A DNA stretch of 64,000 nt from Loripinus fragilis (taxonomy: Eukaryota; Mollusca; Bivalvia; Lucinida; Lucinidae). Made by a program: the position numbers and the translations under genes. Numbering within the stretch: the stretch's first letter is position 1; the number at the start of each line of letters is the position of its first letter. Below the pieces are notes generated by a model. The model did no database searches. It had not been told where the DNA came from and saw nothing but the letters and a program-made list of their open reading frames with translations. Positions 1 through 10,834 of this stretch are shown one piece after another. Where the stretch lies: NCBI GenBank assembly GCA_964019695.1, contig OZ026521.1:29974601-30038600 (forward strand), written 5' to 3'.

Positions 1-899
1 ACAACTCTGATGTTTACCACTGAACAACATGTGTCTTTGGAATGATGAGTTTCTCCACCTTAAACCTTTTGTTCCAAACATATACTTTGATAAATAGTGA
101 AAAGCCAAATCAAATGCCACAGAATGCCGTTACTGTATTTTATCAGGGTCTGAACTTTAAAGAAATAAAAATAACTTTTTACGACAGAAATGCACAATAA
201 TTAGGAGTTTTTACTTTTGACACCTTTTAAAACATAAAAAGCATTTATATTTCCCCACACTTCAAAACTATTCTGTGAGATCAGCAAGATAAGACTGAAT
301 CCAATTAGTCTAGCGGCTATGACTAGCTACATTCACTAATAAGTGAGTTTAACAAGGTAAACAGAAGTGATCTACATCACGTACTACCAATCAGGCTGAG
401 CATATAAGCAGTATGGTGTGTGTGACTTTCTAGCTTATATATTACATAAACAGGTTATGAGGTGTTGTTATTACAGTTCCTTGTCAAACTCACGTTTTAC
501 ATGACCATGTCTCAAATACTGTATTTGATTTCTACTTCTGTTTAAACTTTGCAAATTGTATGGGATATAAAATTATTTTCATGACAATTCTGAAGTACAG
601 TCTAGCTTGGCACTGCTAAAGAAAGTGAAAAAAAATGGGCCAGCACATGACATTTTTATACTATGTAATACGCGCAAAAACCCTTTAAATGCTCATCTTG
701 GCGAATCCAGGGGGATAGATTTTTGAATTTTGGTATCAGTTTTTATCCACATCAATACATTGTAAATAAGAAGAGCAAAAAAAACTCTTTTGAGTCTGTG
801 CATTTGTGCAGGCACGCCAGAGATTTTGAGGCTTGACAATGTAATAAATACAATAAACCCTGTCTCTCAAAAAGACCAAAATTGTTTAAAGACCAATTA
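1..899. other. AT-rich sequence without a recognised gene
   Basis: I see no exon, RNA gene or clear repeat here. It lies downstream of the minus-strand terminal exon that ends at 1028, so part of it may be that gene's 3' untranslated region. I did not find a clear minus-strand AATAAA signal. Confidence 0.4.
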
Positions 900-968
900 T
901 TGCTTAATGCAGGTCAAAAGTATTGCAGAAAGGGTGCATTCTACAATACTTTTGACCTTCATTAAGCT
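900..968. repeat. Stem-loop (inverted repeat)
   Basis: Arms at about 900-925 and 943-968 are near-perfect reverse complements, for example GGTCAAAAGTATTG against CAATACTTTTGACC, around a loop of about 17 bases. This is typical of the core of a foldback MITE. It lies just downstream of the stop codon of the minus-strand exon at 1028-1306, so it could fold in that transcript's 3' end. Confidence 0.6.
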
Positions 969-1027
969 ACAATTTATCATTAAGATATTTTTTGTATATA
1001 TTTTTGAGTGGCCAATTAAGACAGGTT

Positions 1028-1306
1028 TTACTGTACCATAATTGCATATGCTGGCTCAAATAAGTAAATGAGAAAGAAAACAAGTATTAAGGCAAGTGTC
1101 AAAGTGTTTTTCAGACACTTAGCGCCATTTGACAAACTAGACATGGCGTCAATTGTAGTGTAAGAGGATGGCTGTTTTGATATATCATCTTTGACATAAC
1201 CCATGTTCTCCACAGTTTCCTCCAACTCCTCTCGCCTCATCGTTAACATATCTGATGTAGTTGTTTCCCTTGATATATTTGTCTTGGTTGAACTTTGAAG
1301 TGTTGG
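1028..1306 (-). CDS. Terminal exon with C-terminal membrane segment
   Basis: A minus-strand open exon of 92 codons plus TAA, preceded by a good acceptor (pyrimidine-rich TTTCGTTTGCAG, then CCA ACA). The product is not recognised. It starts with a Ser/Thr-rich stretch, continues with an acidic, possibly helical part (MRREELEETVENMGYVKDD), and has a hydrophobic segment of about 20 residues (LTLALILVFFLIYLFEP) about ten residues before the end, as in a tail-anchored or single-pass protein. The incoming phase is 0. That is compatible with direct splicing from the last receptor ATD exon (10668-10775) and with the outgoing phase of the possible exon at 7511-7626. Whether it belongs to the glutamate receptor gene or to another minus-strand gene cannot be settled from sequence. 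Confidence 0.5.
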   Translation of the reverse strand, partial: PTLQSSTKTNISRETTTSDMLTMRREELEETVENMGYVKDDISKQPSSYTTIDAMSSLSNGAKCLKNTLTLALILVFFLIYLFEPAYAIMVQ

Positions 1307-1709
1307 CTGCAAACGAAATAATAATTGGTTATAATAGGTGATTGCTATGCAAAAATATAATGTTAGTGAAATATTTTTTTAACTTGCATTCCATGCTAAT
1401 ATGCATAACTATAAAATTTGTGCTATCATTTTATTGACTATTTTATAGCGACATAGTGTTAAGTTTAAAGTTTAAGTTGTCTGTGCTACAATCATCAAGT
1501 GAATATATAATACTGGTTTTCTTTAGCTCTACAATAGAGATGTCCGGGATAAGGGCATAAGCAAACAAATACAGATAGGTGAACGTTAAAGCGATATCAC
1601 AATAGTGGAAGTGGTACGGAGCTAATGAGGACGTTGAGCAGTCCAGTATATTTCATATGATCATATAATACATATAATATTGTCGATATCAAAACTTTTT
1701 ACACGAGAG

Positions 1710-1921
1710 TTTATTTTGTTTGGTTGATTTGATTCTTTACGTCCCATCAACATTCAACAATCTTTCAGTTAAACAGGGACGGGTCTCCCTGGGTTGAACC
1801 AGTACTAAGCCAGGATAAATGTATCTTGCTCAAGGACCACAAAGCAGTGAGGCTCAAACCTGCCATCCCTTGGTCTTGAGTCAAGCAATCTACCACTGAG
1901 CCACTGCGCTCCCTCCTTTAT
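1710..1921 (-). mobile_element. tRNA-derived SINE with target-site duplication
   Basis: On the minus strand the head reads like a tRNA: box A TGGCTCAGTGG near 1893-1903, then a degenerate box B (GGTTTGAGCC). The 3' end is A-rich (AACAAAATAAA). The flanks TTTTTACACGAGAG (1696-1709) and GTTTTACACGAAAGAG (from 1922) look like a diverged target-site duplication. The body, with 'TTTACGTCCC' and 'CTGGGTTGAACCAGTACT' on the plus strand, matches the copy at 29903-30106. Confidence 0.8.
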
Positions 1922-2924
1922 GTTTTACACGAAAGAGAGGGGGGAAAGAGAAAGAACGAGAGAGAGAAAGCGAGAGAAGTAGAGAGAGAGAGGAGAGAGA
2001 GATGGAGAGAGAGAGGGAATGAGTGAGGGAAGGGGATAGAGAGGGAAAGAGGGAGTGAAGGAGAGAGAGAGAGAGAGAAGGAGAAAGAGAATGAGAGAGG
2101 GTGTGAGAGAGAAAGAGAGAGAGAAGGAGAGAGAGAAAGAGAGAGATATAGAGAGAATGGGAGAGAGAGAAGGAAAGAGAGAACAAGACAGTGAGAAGGA
2201 GATAGAGAGAATGCGATAGAGTAAGAGAGAGAAGGAGAGAGAGGAGAGACATAAGGAGAGAGACAGAAGAGAGAGAAGGAGAAAAAAGAGAGAGAGAAGG
2301 AGAGAAAATGTGATAATGAGAAGAGAGAGAGAGAGACAGAAGAAGGGACAGAAGGATAGAGAGAGAAGTAAAGAGAGAAGGAGAAAAGGGAGAAAAAGAA
2401 GGAGAAAGAAAGAGATAGAGAAAGTGAGAGATAAATAGAGAGAATGGGAGAGAGAGAAGGAGAGAGAAGGAAAGAGAGAACAAGAGAGTGAGGAGAGAGA
2501 GAGAGGGGAGAGAGAGAGAAGGAGAGAGAGGAGAGAAAGAAGCAGAGACAGAAGGAGAGAGACAGAAGGAGATATAGAAAAGAGAAAGAGAGAGAGAAGG
2601 AGAGAGAGAGAGAAGAGAGAGAGAGAATGAGATAGAATGAGAGAGAGACTTATACTGCATATCTATGACCACGTGTGGTAATGCACATTTAGTTTTGTCA
2701 GAAAGTAGGAGAGAGAGAGAGAAAGAAAGAGAGAGAAAGAGAGAAAGATAAAGAGAGAATGGGAAATAGAAAAGGTAAGAGAGAAGGAAAGAGAGAACAA
2801 GAGAGTGAAAAGGAGAGAGAGAGGAAGAAGAAGAGAGAGAGAGAGAGAGAGAGAATGAGAAAGAGGAGAGACAGAAGCAGAGACAGAAGGAGAGAGACAG
2901 AAGAGAGAGAATGAGAAAGAAAGA

Positions 2925-2957
<33 letters not shown>

Positions 2958-3860
2958 AGGAGAGAGAATGAGAAGAGAGAGAAAGAGAGACAGAAGAAGG
3001 AAAAAAGGATAGAGAGAGAAGGAGAGGAGAGAGAGAAGGAGAGAAAAGGAGAAAAAGAAGAAGAGAGAGAAAGAGAGAGAGAGAAGGAGAGAGATTTATA
3101 GAGAGAATGGGAGAGAGAGAAGGAGAGAGAGAAGACAAGCGAGAACAAAAGAGTGAGAAGGAGAGGGGGAGAGAGAGAGGAGAGAAAGAAGCATAGACAG
3201 AAGGAGAGTGACAGAAGGAGCTATAGAAAAGAGAGAGAAAGAGAGAGAGAGAGAAGGAGAGAGAATGTGATAGAGGGGGGGAGAGGAGAGACAGAAGAAG
3301 GGACAGAAGGATAGAGAGAGAAGGAGAGAGAGAGAAGGAGAGATAGAGAAAGAGAGAAAATGATATAGAGAGAGAAGAGAAACAAAGAGAGAGAAAGAAG
3401 AGAGAATGGGAGAGAGAGAGAGAGAGGAGAGAGAAGGGGAGAGAGAGAGGGAGGGAGAGAAGGAGAGAGAGAGGTGAGATAGGGGAGAGGGAAGGAGGGA
3501 AAAAGAGGAGGATAGGAGAGAGAGTAAGGGGAGAGAGAAGGAATGAAAGAAGAAAAGAGAGCGAAGTAGAGAGAGAGAAGGAGAGAGAGAAGGAGATAAG
3601 GACAGATGGAGAGAGAGAAGAAGAGAAAGAGAGAAGAAGAAGAGGAGAGAGAAGGAGAGAGAAGGAGAGAGAGAGAGAGTTGAGAGAGAGAGAGGAGAGA
3701 GAGAAAGAGGAAAAGAGAGGAGAGAGAGAAGATGAGAGAGAAGGAGACACAGAAGGAGAGACAGAAAGAGAGAGAAAGGAGAGAAAGAGAATGAGAGAGA
3801 GAAGGGGAGAGAGAGAGAAGAGATAGAGAAGGAGATCGAGAAAATGAGAGAGAGAGAGAC
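1922..3860. repeat. Giant GA/CT polypurine microsatellite
   Basis: About 1.9 kb that is almost entirely purine on the plus strand, built of GA, GAGAA, GGAGA and AGACAGAAG variants. A unique 55-base block (2648-2702) interrupts it and is repeated at the right edge (3858-3912), so the tract is at least two large units of about 1.2 kb. Long Ser/Leu-rich minus-strand reading frames across it are artefacts of CT repetition. It lies between the terminal exon and the receptor exons. Confidence 0.9.
2648..2702. repeat. Spacer block between GA tracts (copy 1)
   Basis: The non-purine block with 'CTATGACCACGTGTGGTAA' and 'CACATTTAGTTTTGTCAG' recurs with one or two differences at 3858-3912, and in diverged form at about 4765-4820, where it continues into 'GAGCTATTGCCCTT'. 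It belongs to a dispersed repeat into which, or beside which, the GA tract expanded. Confidence 0.75.
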
Positions 3861-4110
3861 TTATACTGAGTATCTATGACCACGTGTGGTAATGCACATT
3901 TAGTTTTGTCAGGGTTCCTAAGTAGCAACGGAGTTATTGCCCTTATATAGCTAAAATTTGAATTATTTATTCTGTCCTCAGCCATAACTAATATCTGGGT
4001 TACATTAAGACCAACAGTCGGCAAACTAGATTTTTTTTCATGTTGGTCCGTCGAAAGATGAGGTTTTAGTTCGCTGACTCTAGCAGTTACAATAAAAACA
4101 AACCTCACTT
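3858..4110. repeat. Dispersed repeat next to GA tract (copy 2)
   Basis: Continues the block described at 2648 through 'GGAGTTATTGCCCTTATAT'. A related copy is at 4760-4870 in the same orientation. No coding content is supported. Confidence 0.6.
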
Positions 4111-5690
4111 GACTGATTTTATCAACCTCAAAGTTTTTTCAATCGACCGACCAACACCAGATTATGCGCCGATAGTGGGCCGACTGTCAGCCGACTGTCC
4201 AAACTATAATACGGCTTTGGCTTCAGTATCCATGCATGTTTTGCATATAGTAGCAAAATTGAGAGTTTGTATTTAGTCGCTTATAGCCTAAAAAGAATAC
4301 ATTAAGAGAAAGCAGAAAGTTCAAAATAAGTTATACATGAATGCAATAAAACTATGGGACGTGGCTTATAAGGGACAAGAATCGAGTGACTGTATGCCTA
4401 CTATTGGTCAATAATAAAGATTATTTTAGCAGTCACTCGGCGGAGTGTTGCCGGATGATCGGCTGACAGTCAGTCAGGTTTGAGTGACTCAATTTGAAAA
4501 TAGTTGGCGGAGTGTTGACCGATGATCGGCCGATAGTCAACAGACGGTCAGTGGGTCGTCTCCAAACAGATTGCCAAGTCCCAGTCGGCCAATTGAAAAA
4601 AAACCTGGTCAGTTATGATTTTTTTGCCGCCGACTGACCCAAAAAAGCAGCTAAAATCGCACAAAAAATCAGCGACCTGATAAGCATCACTGACAGTCCG
4701 CAGACTGTCGGTGGGATCAATGTTACTGCGGTAAAAGTAAGCAATTGATCAAATTTCATGGATTTTATTCTGAGTATATGTGACGATACTATAATGCACA
4801 TAAAGTTTTGTCATGATTTCCTGGGCAAAATATGAGCTATTGCCCTTTTGCTTTCAGAATGTCATTGGTTTTTCCAGTCCTTAGCAATAGAATGATTTTC
4901 ATGAAATTTATATATGGCAATGGTGTGATGATGCATGTGAAGATTTATAAGGTTGTCTTTGGGTGTAGAGATGTAATTGCCCTCTGATTGCCCAAATATC
5001 AATGAATTTTGAGCGATACACATAAATGCTCATTCCCATGCACATGGATATTCATTAGAACAGGAGTTATTGCCTCAATTTTATAATTTCTGCGGGGAAT
5101 ATCAATTCGCTATCAAATCTGATTGTTTAGCATAAAGTGGTGTTTAATTAGCATTTTAACTGTGTGGAATAGATCATATAACTAGAAGACACGATGCACG
5201 CGGGGTGAAGTGGCTGTTTCTTCAGTATAAGGCAAGGGATCGAAGGGCTGCTAGCTCGAGACTCATCAGAGTCGCTGTTTTATGTTTTACTTTATTAGCT
5301 TCTTAGTACTGTTCAAATATAGGAAGACAGAAAATCGTCCCCACATGACTGAAAAAACGTTATCTGGAACGTAAAGCATATACTCAGACTAATTAAATAC
5401 ACGCTGCATTAGTTTATACAGTTTTAGCTTTGGACAAGTCAAACTTCTTCTGCAACCTATCATTAATACCCATCTCCACCTATCGCCTAAATGTTTCAAT
5501 ACGGTGTTGTTATACCTTTCCTTTTACGTATACTTATTTGTATGTGGCAAACCCGGACAACTATAATTGGAAGTGTTCAATAAAAAAGCAAATAATATTC
5601 ATGAAAAACTGCGTAAGACCTACATTTACAGTAATAACAGGTGCTAAAGGTGTGAAATGATGTTAATTAAAGACACTATGTCAGTTTAAC
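4111..5690. other. Repetitive intergenic/intronic DNA, no gene seen
   Basis: At 4430-4570 a unit of about 67 bases ('GGCGGAGTGTTG', 'GATGATCGG', then a CAGTCAG or CAACAGACGG variant) occurs twice in tandem, with related motifs at 4140-4200. Another copy of the 'TATTGCCCTT' repeat is at 4760-4870. The rest shows nothing recognisable. Confidence 0.45.
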
Positions 5691-6914
5691 TATACTGAGC
5701 GAAACTTCCAAACCGCCACTCAACATTTTCTCATATATCTTAAAATATATGATACATACATGATAAAAATTTACATTCAGTATGGAAAAACCAATTAAAC
5801 AGAACCTGTCAAAATTTCATTTTCGTAAATTGAAAATAACATGCTCAGTTGATAGACTGTACAAAGGCACCATCGCATTTCATTGTCACACAGACGCTAT
5901 AATTTGAACTCATCCTTTTAAAAATCGAGTATTCCAGGGACCTAAAGTGAAAAACACCAATTTCATGGTGTAATAAATGGACATTATTGAACAGTTTTAT
6001 TTGGGTTTCACTTTTATTAAATAGCAATTTTCATGTATTCCACAATGTTCCTATGGAAACCCATATGACATAAAACAACACAAGAATGCTTTATGGAGAT
6101 GATAATGTTATGTTTTTGTCCACAATATTACTGAAGCTTTCTCGTGCTGTAAATGGACATTATTGAACACTATCGTGTTTATTTTGTAATAAAGTAGCAA
6201 TTTTCATGCAATTCAGGGCTCATATGGAGGCCCATTTGGCCTAAAAGAACACAGAAATGTGTTTATGGAGATGAAATGTTTTTGTCTTCAAAATTATTGA
6301 AACATCCGTCACCATTTAACCGTTTACTGCACATCCATCTCGACACTTCCGACGTTTCAATGCGGCATTTGAACATCACCGCACCAAAGTATGGTGGACT
6401 ATACAAGACATTTTATGACATACGTAAAACTCAGTTTTTGTCGATTTTTCTCGTCATACGAGTGCAAAAATGAAAAATGACCGACATGCTGTGGTGTAAA
6501 CTTTCGGCTCTATCAAAACATGTCAAACTTTATGATAAATTATGAATCAGTCCCAGCGAGGCCCCGTTTTCGATTGAGCCCACAGCCCGACCCCTCTACT
6601 TTATACTCATACAACCCAAACGTTGGCTTTTTTGTGATAAAATAAAGTTGTCTGAAAGTTGTCGATGAAAATACGAGTACACACATGGCGAAAAACATTT
6701 AGCATTTGTGTGTCACGTGCAAAACCGGTATAAATACTCTATCGTTACGCATAAATGAACACCCTTATTGAATCAAACTGTGTTATGTTCAATCGACGCA
6801 TACATGTGCCCAAATATACTGTGTTCAAAATCACTTCAAACAGTTTAAAAACAAATGAGTTATATTGAAAAATGTGTTTTGTTAACTGGCGGTTTAGAAG
6901 TTTCGTTCAGTATA
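5691..6914. mobile_element. Non-autonomous DNA transposon, 35-bp TIRs
   Basis: The left end (TATACTGAGCGAAACTTCC, continuing to about 5725) is matched by the reverse complement of the right end (TATACTGAACGAAACTTCT, 6880-6914). The TIR is about 35 bp with a few mismatches. The terminal TA on each side is compatible with a TA target site as in Tc1/mariner-type elements, though this assignment is inferred. Inside, a block of about 175 bp is tandemly duplicated (about 5975-6150 and 6150-6310; both contain GGACATTATTGAACA and TTTATGGAGATGA). No transposase frame is present; the short frames inside are not supported as genes. Confidence 0.8.
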
Positions 6915-7205
6915 TGCGCATTCTTCACCTTGCATCATACGAGCCGCAACATAAGAAACCCAATATGATTATGCGTCGTGTGAAGACCTAGTTTAGCCTA
7001 AACAACAGTTCCATCTGATCAGAGTCTTCGCTGTCCGCATGAAGTAAACTTGTGTCTTAATTAACCCATTGAGTGGGAAGATTCTGGCCAGACTGGTACA
7101 TAACACAGGCTGATCTGAGTCTTCTATTTGCACAGACTCGTTTACTGGCTTTGTCATTTCATGGCCCAATTGTTCTTGTTGGTGATTATATAAATGCCAT
7201 AAAAT
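6915..7205. other. Intronic DNA with SINE-like fragment
   Basis: No gene seen. The stretch 7000-7150 carries 'GCTGATCTGAGTCTTC' and 'CATTGAGTGGGAAGATT' motifs similar to those near 45370-45480, suggesting an old dispersed repeat. Confidence 0.35.
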
Positions 7206-7417
7206 TGAGCTGCGACATGTAATTTCCAACAATGTGGCATTTTGACAAGTGTAGACTTAGATGACCCTGTGCAGCCTCCTTTTAAGCGTAGAAACTACAA
7301 ATGATGATTGGTCGGTAGCTTAACACTCATTGAATAGTCTAGCTACTATGCGGAGGCTAATCTGAGGCTTTGCTGGTCGCATATACCATATTGTTGGAAA
7401 TCTTATGTCACGGCTCA
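7206..7417. mobile_element. MITE with 32-bp TIRs (copy 1 of 4)
   Basis: Starts TGAGCTGCGACATGTAATTT and ends with the reverse complement of the same terminus (TTGTTGGAAATC, then CACGGCTCA). Related copies at 47937-48175, 48928-49166 and 57569-57791 define the consensus termini (TGAGCCGCGACATGAGATTT). Interiors share 'GTGCAGCCTCCTTTTA' and 'GGCTTTGCTGGTCGCA'. Confidence 0.8.
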
Positions 7418-7510
7418 TTAATGTTTCTTTGATTAATTGTGTCAGGTAAAAATGCTCATTTAAGTAGACATAGTGCCCTTTTGCATAAGTATAAAACTGA
7501 AGTGACTAAC

Positions 7511-7626
7511 CTTTTGAGAGTGAAGAAAAGGATCGTGAACGTATCTTAAAGTCATGCAGATCTGACCATACCAGTCACATAGGAAACAAAACATAATCGC
7601 GCTTTCGTAACAGTGAACAAGAGAAC
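7511..7626 (-). CDS. Possible internal exon, unrecognised
   Basis: On the minus strand a pyrimidine-rich acceptor (GAATTTTCAG) and a donor (CAAAAG/GTTAGT) bracket 116 bases. They are open in one frame only if the upstream exon leaves one base; the outgoing phase is 0, matching the terminal exon 1028-1306. The 38 codons are rich in Cys and aromatic residues (HCYESAIMFCFLCDWYGQIC) with no family match. Splicing directly from receptor exon 10668-10775 would reach a stop after about 24 codons. Evidence is limited to splice-like borders. Confidence 0.25.
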
Positions 7627-7670
7627 CTGAAAATTCAAACTAGTATTCTGCTGTGACTACACATATATAA

Positions 7671-8456
7671 ACCCAACAAAAAAAGAAACGCACCACTGCG
7701 ATATCCCCATGTAGATCTCCTTTTAAAACAAAAATGTTAATTGTCATGAAATATTCATTTCTGATCAAATCTTACTAAAACTTGAGTGTGACGTAAATGA
7801 GCATCCGTACTTTCCCTATGTAGGCACAAAACTCACCGAGACGATTGCTAAACGAGTTGCGGAAGCGTTAATTCAATGCTGCTGTCTACATGGAATTCTG
7901 CGTATACTTTACATTTGCAAAGTATGAAAACGATATGTTGTCTTTATGTGAGATAACCAATGTGTTTATTGATGCATATTTGTTATTCCAAAATACATTT
8001 CCATCAGTTAGGGCCGTTTAAATTGATTAAAACAATGTTGAAATATGTAAATGTTTTGTAAGGTTTACCTCAAGTGCGGAATCGTTATCCGAAAGGTAAT
8101 CACAATACATGAGCTACCTAGTTCAATTATCTCGTATGATAAATTAAAAGATAGAATTTGCAAAGAAAACGTGTCCGAGTACAATTTGGTCTACTGAGAT
8201 GATTCTCCTTGCTTGAACTTATCCAGCAAGAGAGCATTATAAACACGCTTATTTCCTGTGACTTTACAATTTAACCCCCACTTGGTTGATGACCAATTTT
8301 CTTTAACACAATTTCGACGCATGATTGCAAAAGATGTGTAACGCTGCAGTACCAGACATACCCTTGAACTGATATAAACTAAACTGGCCTATCCCTTGTG
8401 ATCTTTCTGAGAATTGAACGGTTCTAAGTGGTGCGTTTCTTTCTTAGTTGTTGGGT
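7671..8456. mobile_element. Non-autonomous TIR element (786 bp)
   Basis: The left terminus ACCCAACAAAAAAAGAAACG, followed by CACCACT, is mirrored on the right: the reverse complement reads ACCCAACAACTAAGAAAGAA, then ACGCACCACT. TIRs are about 28 bp with a small indel. No transposase frame is present. Target-site duplication is unclear because both flanks are TA-rich. Confidence 0.75.
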
Positions 8457-9165
8457 ATACAATATATATATAATATAACAGAGAGAAATTAAGAACACCA
8501 CAATGATATACCAAAATATTATAAATACATACTTTAAAGTCATTTTAAACTGTCAGTTAAACATACAAAACCAAATAAAGCTTAGATACATTCAAAAAAT
8601 AATTAATTTAAACAAAGAAAATGTGAGTATATACTAAAGATTTTAAGTTTTAAGACTAAGAGTGCGTAACGGACATATATATATATTTTTTATTTCTCAA
8701 CCAAAACATATGTTGTAGGTACTTTAAATTTCTAGTCCCGTCTGATACGTCAGCATGAGTGTTAAAAGATGACTTTAGCACAGTTTAATTAGGCACCAAT
8801 ATCTCATGTACTGTCTTATATAAATTTCATACTTTTAAACCGCTAGAAACAATTTGCTCCTATTGTAAAAGAATCCAGTTCATGCTTCAAGTGATAACAA
8901 AATGTCCATGAAGTCCGTTCCCCCAATAAATGCATGATACAATACATAACTATTCTAGTATTTTAAAGAATGCATTTGTTTAAAAGCTAGATCTCAAATA
9001 CATATTGATATGTATTCATGGTGAATTGACTAACCTTTTCACGTGTTGTGTTACGCAGCTAAGTTGTTTTTTAAAACAATGTGAACCATAACAGGTGACG
9101 AAACATTTTGCATGCCCAATCCCACATAAGCTTGAAATTTGCTCCTGTCATAAATCTGAAAATAC
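8457..9165. other. Intronic DNA with foldback-family fragment
   Basis: At about 8655-8730 the phrase 'TTTCTCAACCAAAACATATG' followed by TTGTAGGTACT matches the left arm of the foldback family seen complete near 59850-59985, without its hairpin. The remainder shows nothing recognisable. Confidence 0.4.
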
Positions 9166-9169
9166 TGAC

Positions 9170-9420
9170 AATTCATGCCCGGATCAAGAGGGGAGACAGG
9201 CGGTCCCGTCTACCCCTGGAAAACCAGGCCATAACCGGTAAACATTATTGGCCCGGCCCAAGAATAAAACGCCATTGAAATGGCTTTTTACTTGTGGGCG
9301 GAAAGTGGTCTGCTTAGAATAATGGTATGGATCCCCTCTCCCCTCAATAAAATATGAATACTAAGCAAAACAATCGAAATTTTGGACCCCCCTTTCAAAA
9401 TTTTCTGGATCCACGCCTGC
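9170..9420. mobile_element. GGATCCAGAGGGG-family MITE-like repeat (diverged)
   Basis: Begins near CCGGATCAAGAGGGGAGACA and ends near TTTTCTGGATCCACGCCTGC, the terminal pattern shared with 23450-23725, 25901-26193 and 26703-26940. The centre retains part of the palindromic core (AAACGCCATTGAAATGGC). Confidence 0.65.
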
Positions 9421-10330
9421 AATTGGTGGTATTTTAAAATTTATGACGAGAGGAAAATGACATTTTATGTTGTTCTGAGCAAAACATTTACAACATATAA
9501 TGTTAGTTTATTATGTATCTATATGTGTGAGATAAGCATGAAACAAGTTTCATAAATCCCATTTGAGGTTGTGCTTAAATATGCATACTGATATGATCAC
9601 GACACACATGATTATATTCATACATTATGTAAATACAGTGGAGTAAACATATTATGCAAATAGACTGGGTTGGAGGTTAACAAAATGTTTTCAAGCTCAA
9701 CTTAACAGAGCATGAAGATTCAACTAATCATAAAACTAGAATAAATTAATATTTTTCATCCTTTCAAACTCCCAAATGTTGTATTCAGAATGCTAATAAA
9801 TGTTAAAACGACAATAATTGTTCAATGTTTACGTGATTTCATACTCGGTGGAGGTGAGCATGAAAAAGTTTCATAACCTCAAGGCCTGGTTAAAAACCAG
9901 GCCAATAGATTACAAAATGTGTTACATACTTAGTTTACTTATGCATAAAATCAATCCTGTTCATAAATGCTAAAATGCCAACGATTTATGGCATTTTAAC
10001 ATTTATAAGCAGAATGAGTACAATATGTGCAAAGCAAGAAATATCTTTTTTCTTGTGAACTTTCGTTTTTATGAGCAGTAGAAATTGTATGCTTAGATGA
10101 TTTTAGAGCATAAAAAAACGAGTACCTCATGCTGGGGAGAGTTTATTGGCTTCATTGCACGAAAACCTGTCTTTTGAATTTGCGACCAGGTTACTCTGCT
10201 ACAGATATATTTTTCATGTGACAAGTTTAGCTAACCAAAGAACAAAACAAAAATGAGCTGATCAAACTGTGCGGATGCACAAGTTGGTCTATGCCTTTGA
10301 TTTTTGCATGCAACAAAATCTGTGTTTTTG
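9421..10330. repeat. Diverged internal repeats
   Basis: Several partial copies of a unit containing 'TGAGCATGAAAAAGTTTCAT' and 'TAAATGTTAAAACGACAATA' appear here (about 9480-9560, 9760-9900, 9940-10060). A further copy is at 12690-12860. No coding content is seen. Confidence 0.45.
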
Positions 10331-10339
10331 TGACGTTGC

Positions 10340-10620
10340 CCGTATTGAACAGGGGAGTAATTGCTTCTAAGTATGATCACAGGTGGAAAAGGCGTATTGA
10401 TATATCCCTGGGCGACTACAGAATATTCGGTCTTTTATGGTCATCAACATATTTCACAGAGGGCCATACGAACCTCCCTCGAACAGCAATTGGACCCATT
10501 GGGCCCAACTGCTTCTCAAGGGAGTCTGTACAAGGATTTCTAAGGAAACCTATCAATAGCCACTTGTGACTTTCCAGGGGGGTGGGGTACTGGCCTCCTT
10601 CCCCACTCTGGATCCACCTA
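10340..10620. mobile_element. GGATCC-family repeat, minus-oriented copy
   Basis: Shares 'AACAGCAATTGGACCCATTG', 'AAGGAAACCTATCAATAG' and the terminus 'CACTCTGGATCCACCTATGA' with the copy at 16945-17155, which sits immediately beside another receptor exon. This copy ends about 50 bases before receptor exon 10668-10775. Confidence 0.65.
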
Positions 10621-10667
10621 TGATATTCAACGGCACCTAGCAGCTTCTAAAATAAGTAAGTGCCTAC

Positions 10668-10775
10668 CTCTATGCTAGTAACAACATACACCTTTGATCT
10701 AGTTGCGTTATTATCAGATGACTTTTCACCACTTAGATGGGAGTAAACTCCACCTGTTGGAGACCATTCGCCTAT
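10668..10775 (-). CDS. Ionotropic glutamate receptor, ATD exon (end of ATD)
   Basis: Exon of 36 codons, phase 0 to phase 0, with acceptor TTTTTGTACAG and donor GAG/GTAGGC. It encodes IGEWSPTGGVYS, an N-x-T glycosylation sequon (NNAT) and ends KVYVVTSIE. In AMPA/kainate receptors this is the stretch after 'GPxKIGYWS' and ends with the conserved VVTTILE-like strand just before the ligand-binding domain (S1). The next canonical exon should start with the P-[YF]-V-M segment. No such exon is visible between here and position 1, so S1, the pore and S2 lie left of the window or are absent. Confidence 0.88.
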
Positions 10776-10834
10776 CTGTACAAAAATAAATTAAACATTT
10801 TTGTTTTTGTAAGAAAATTGTTGTAGAAAAGTAT

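Noticed and set aside
1890..4108. Four long minus-strand Ser/Leu-rich reading frames (161-350 codons)
   Set aside because: They are translations of the CT strand of a GA microsatellite. Overlapping frames are all open for the same reason; no splice or family signal.
8040..8150. Splice-like bordered minus-strand segment inside the 7671-8456 element
   Set aside because: It lies within a TIR element, is short and has no receptor or GTPase similarity.
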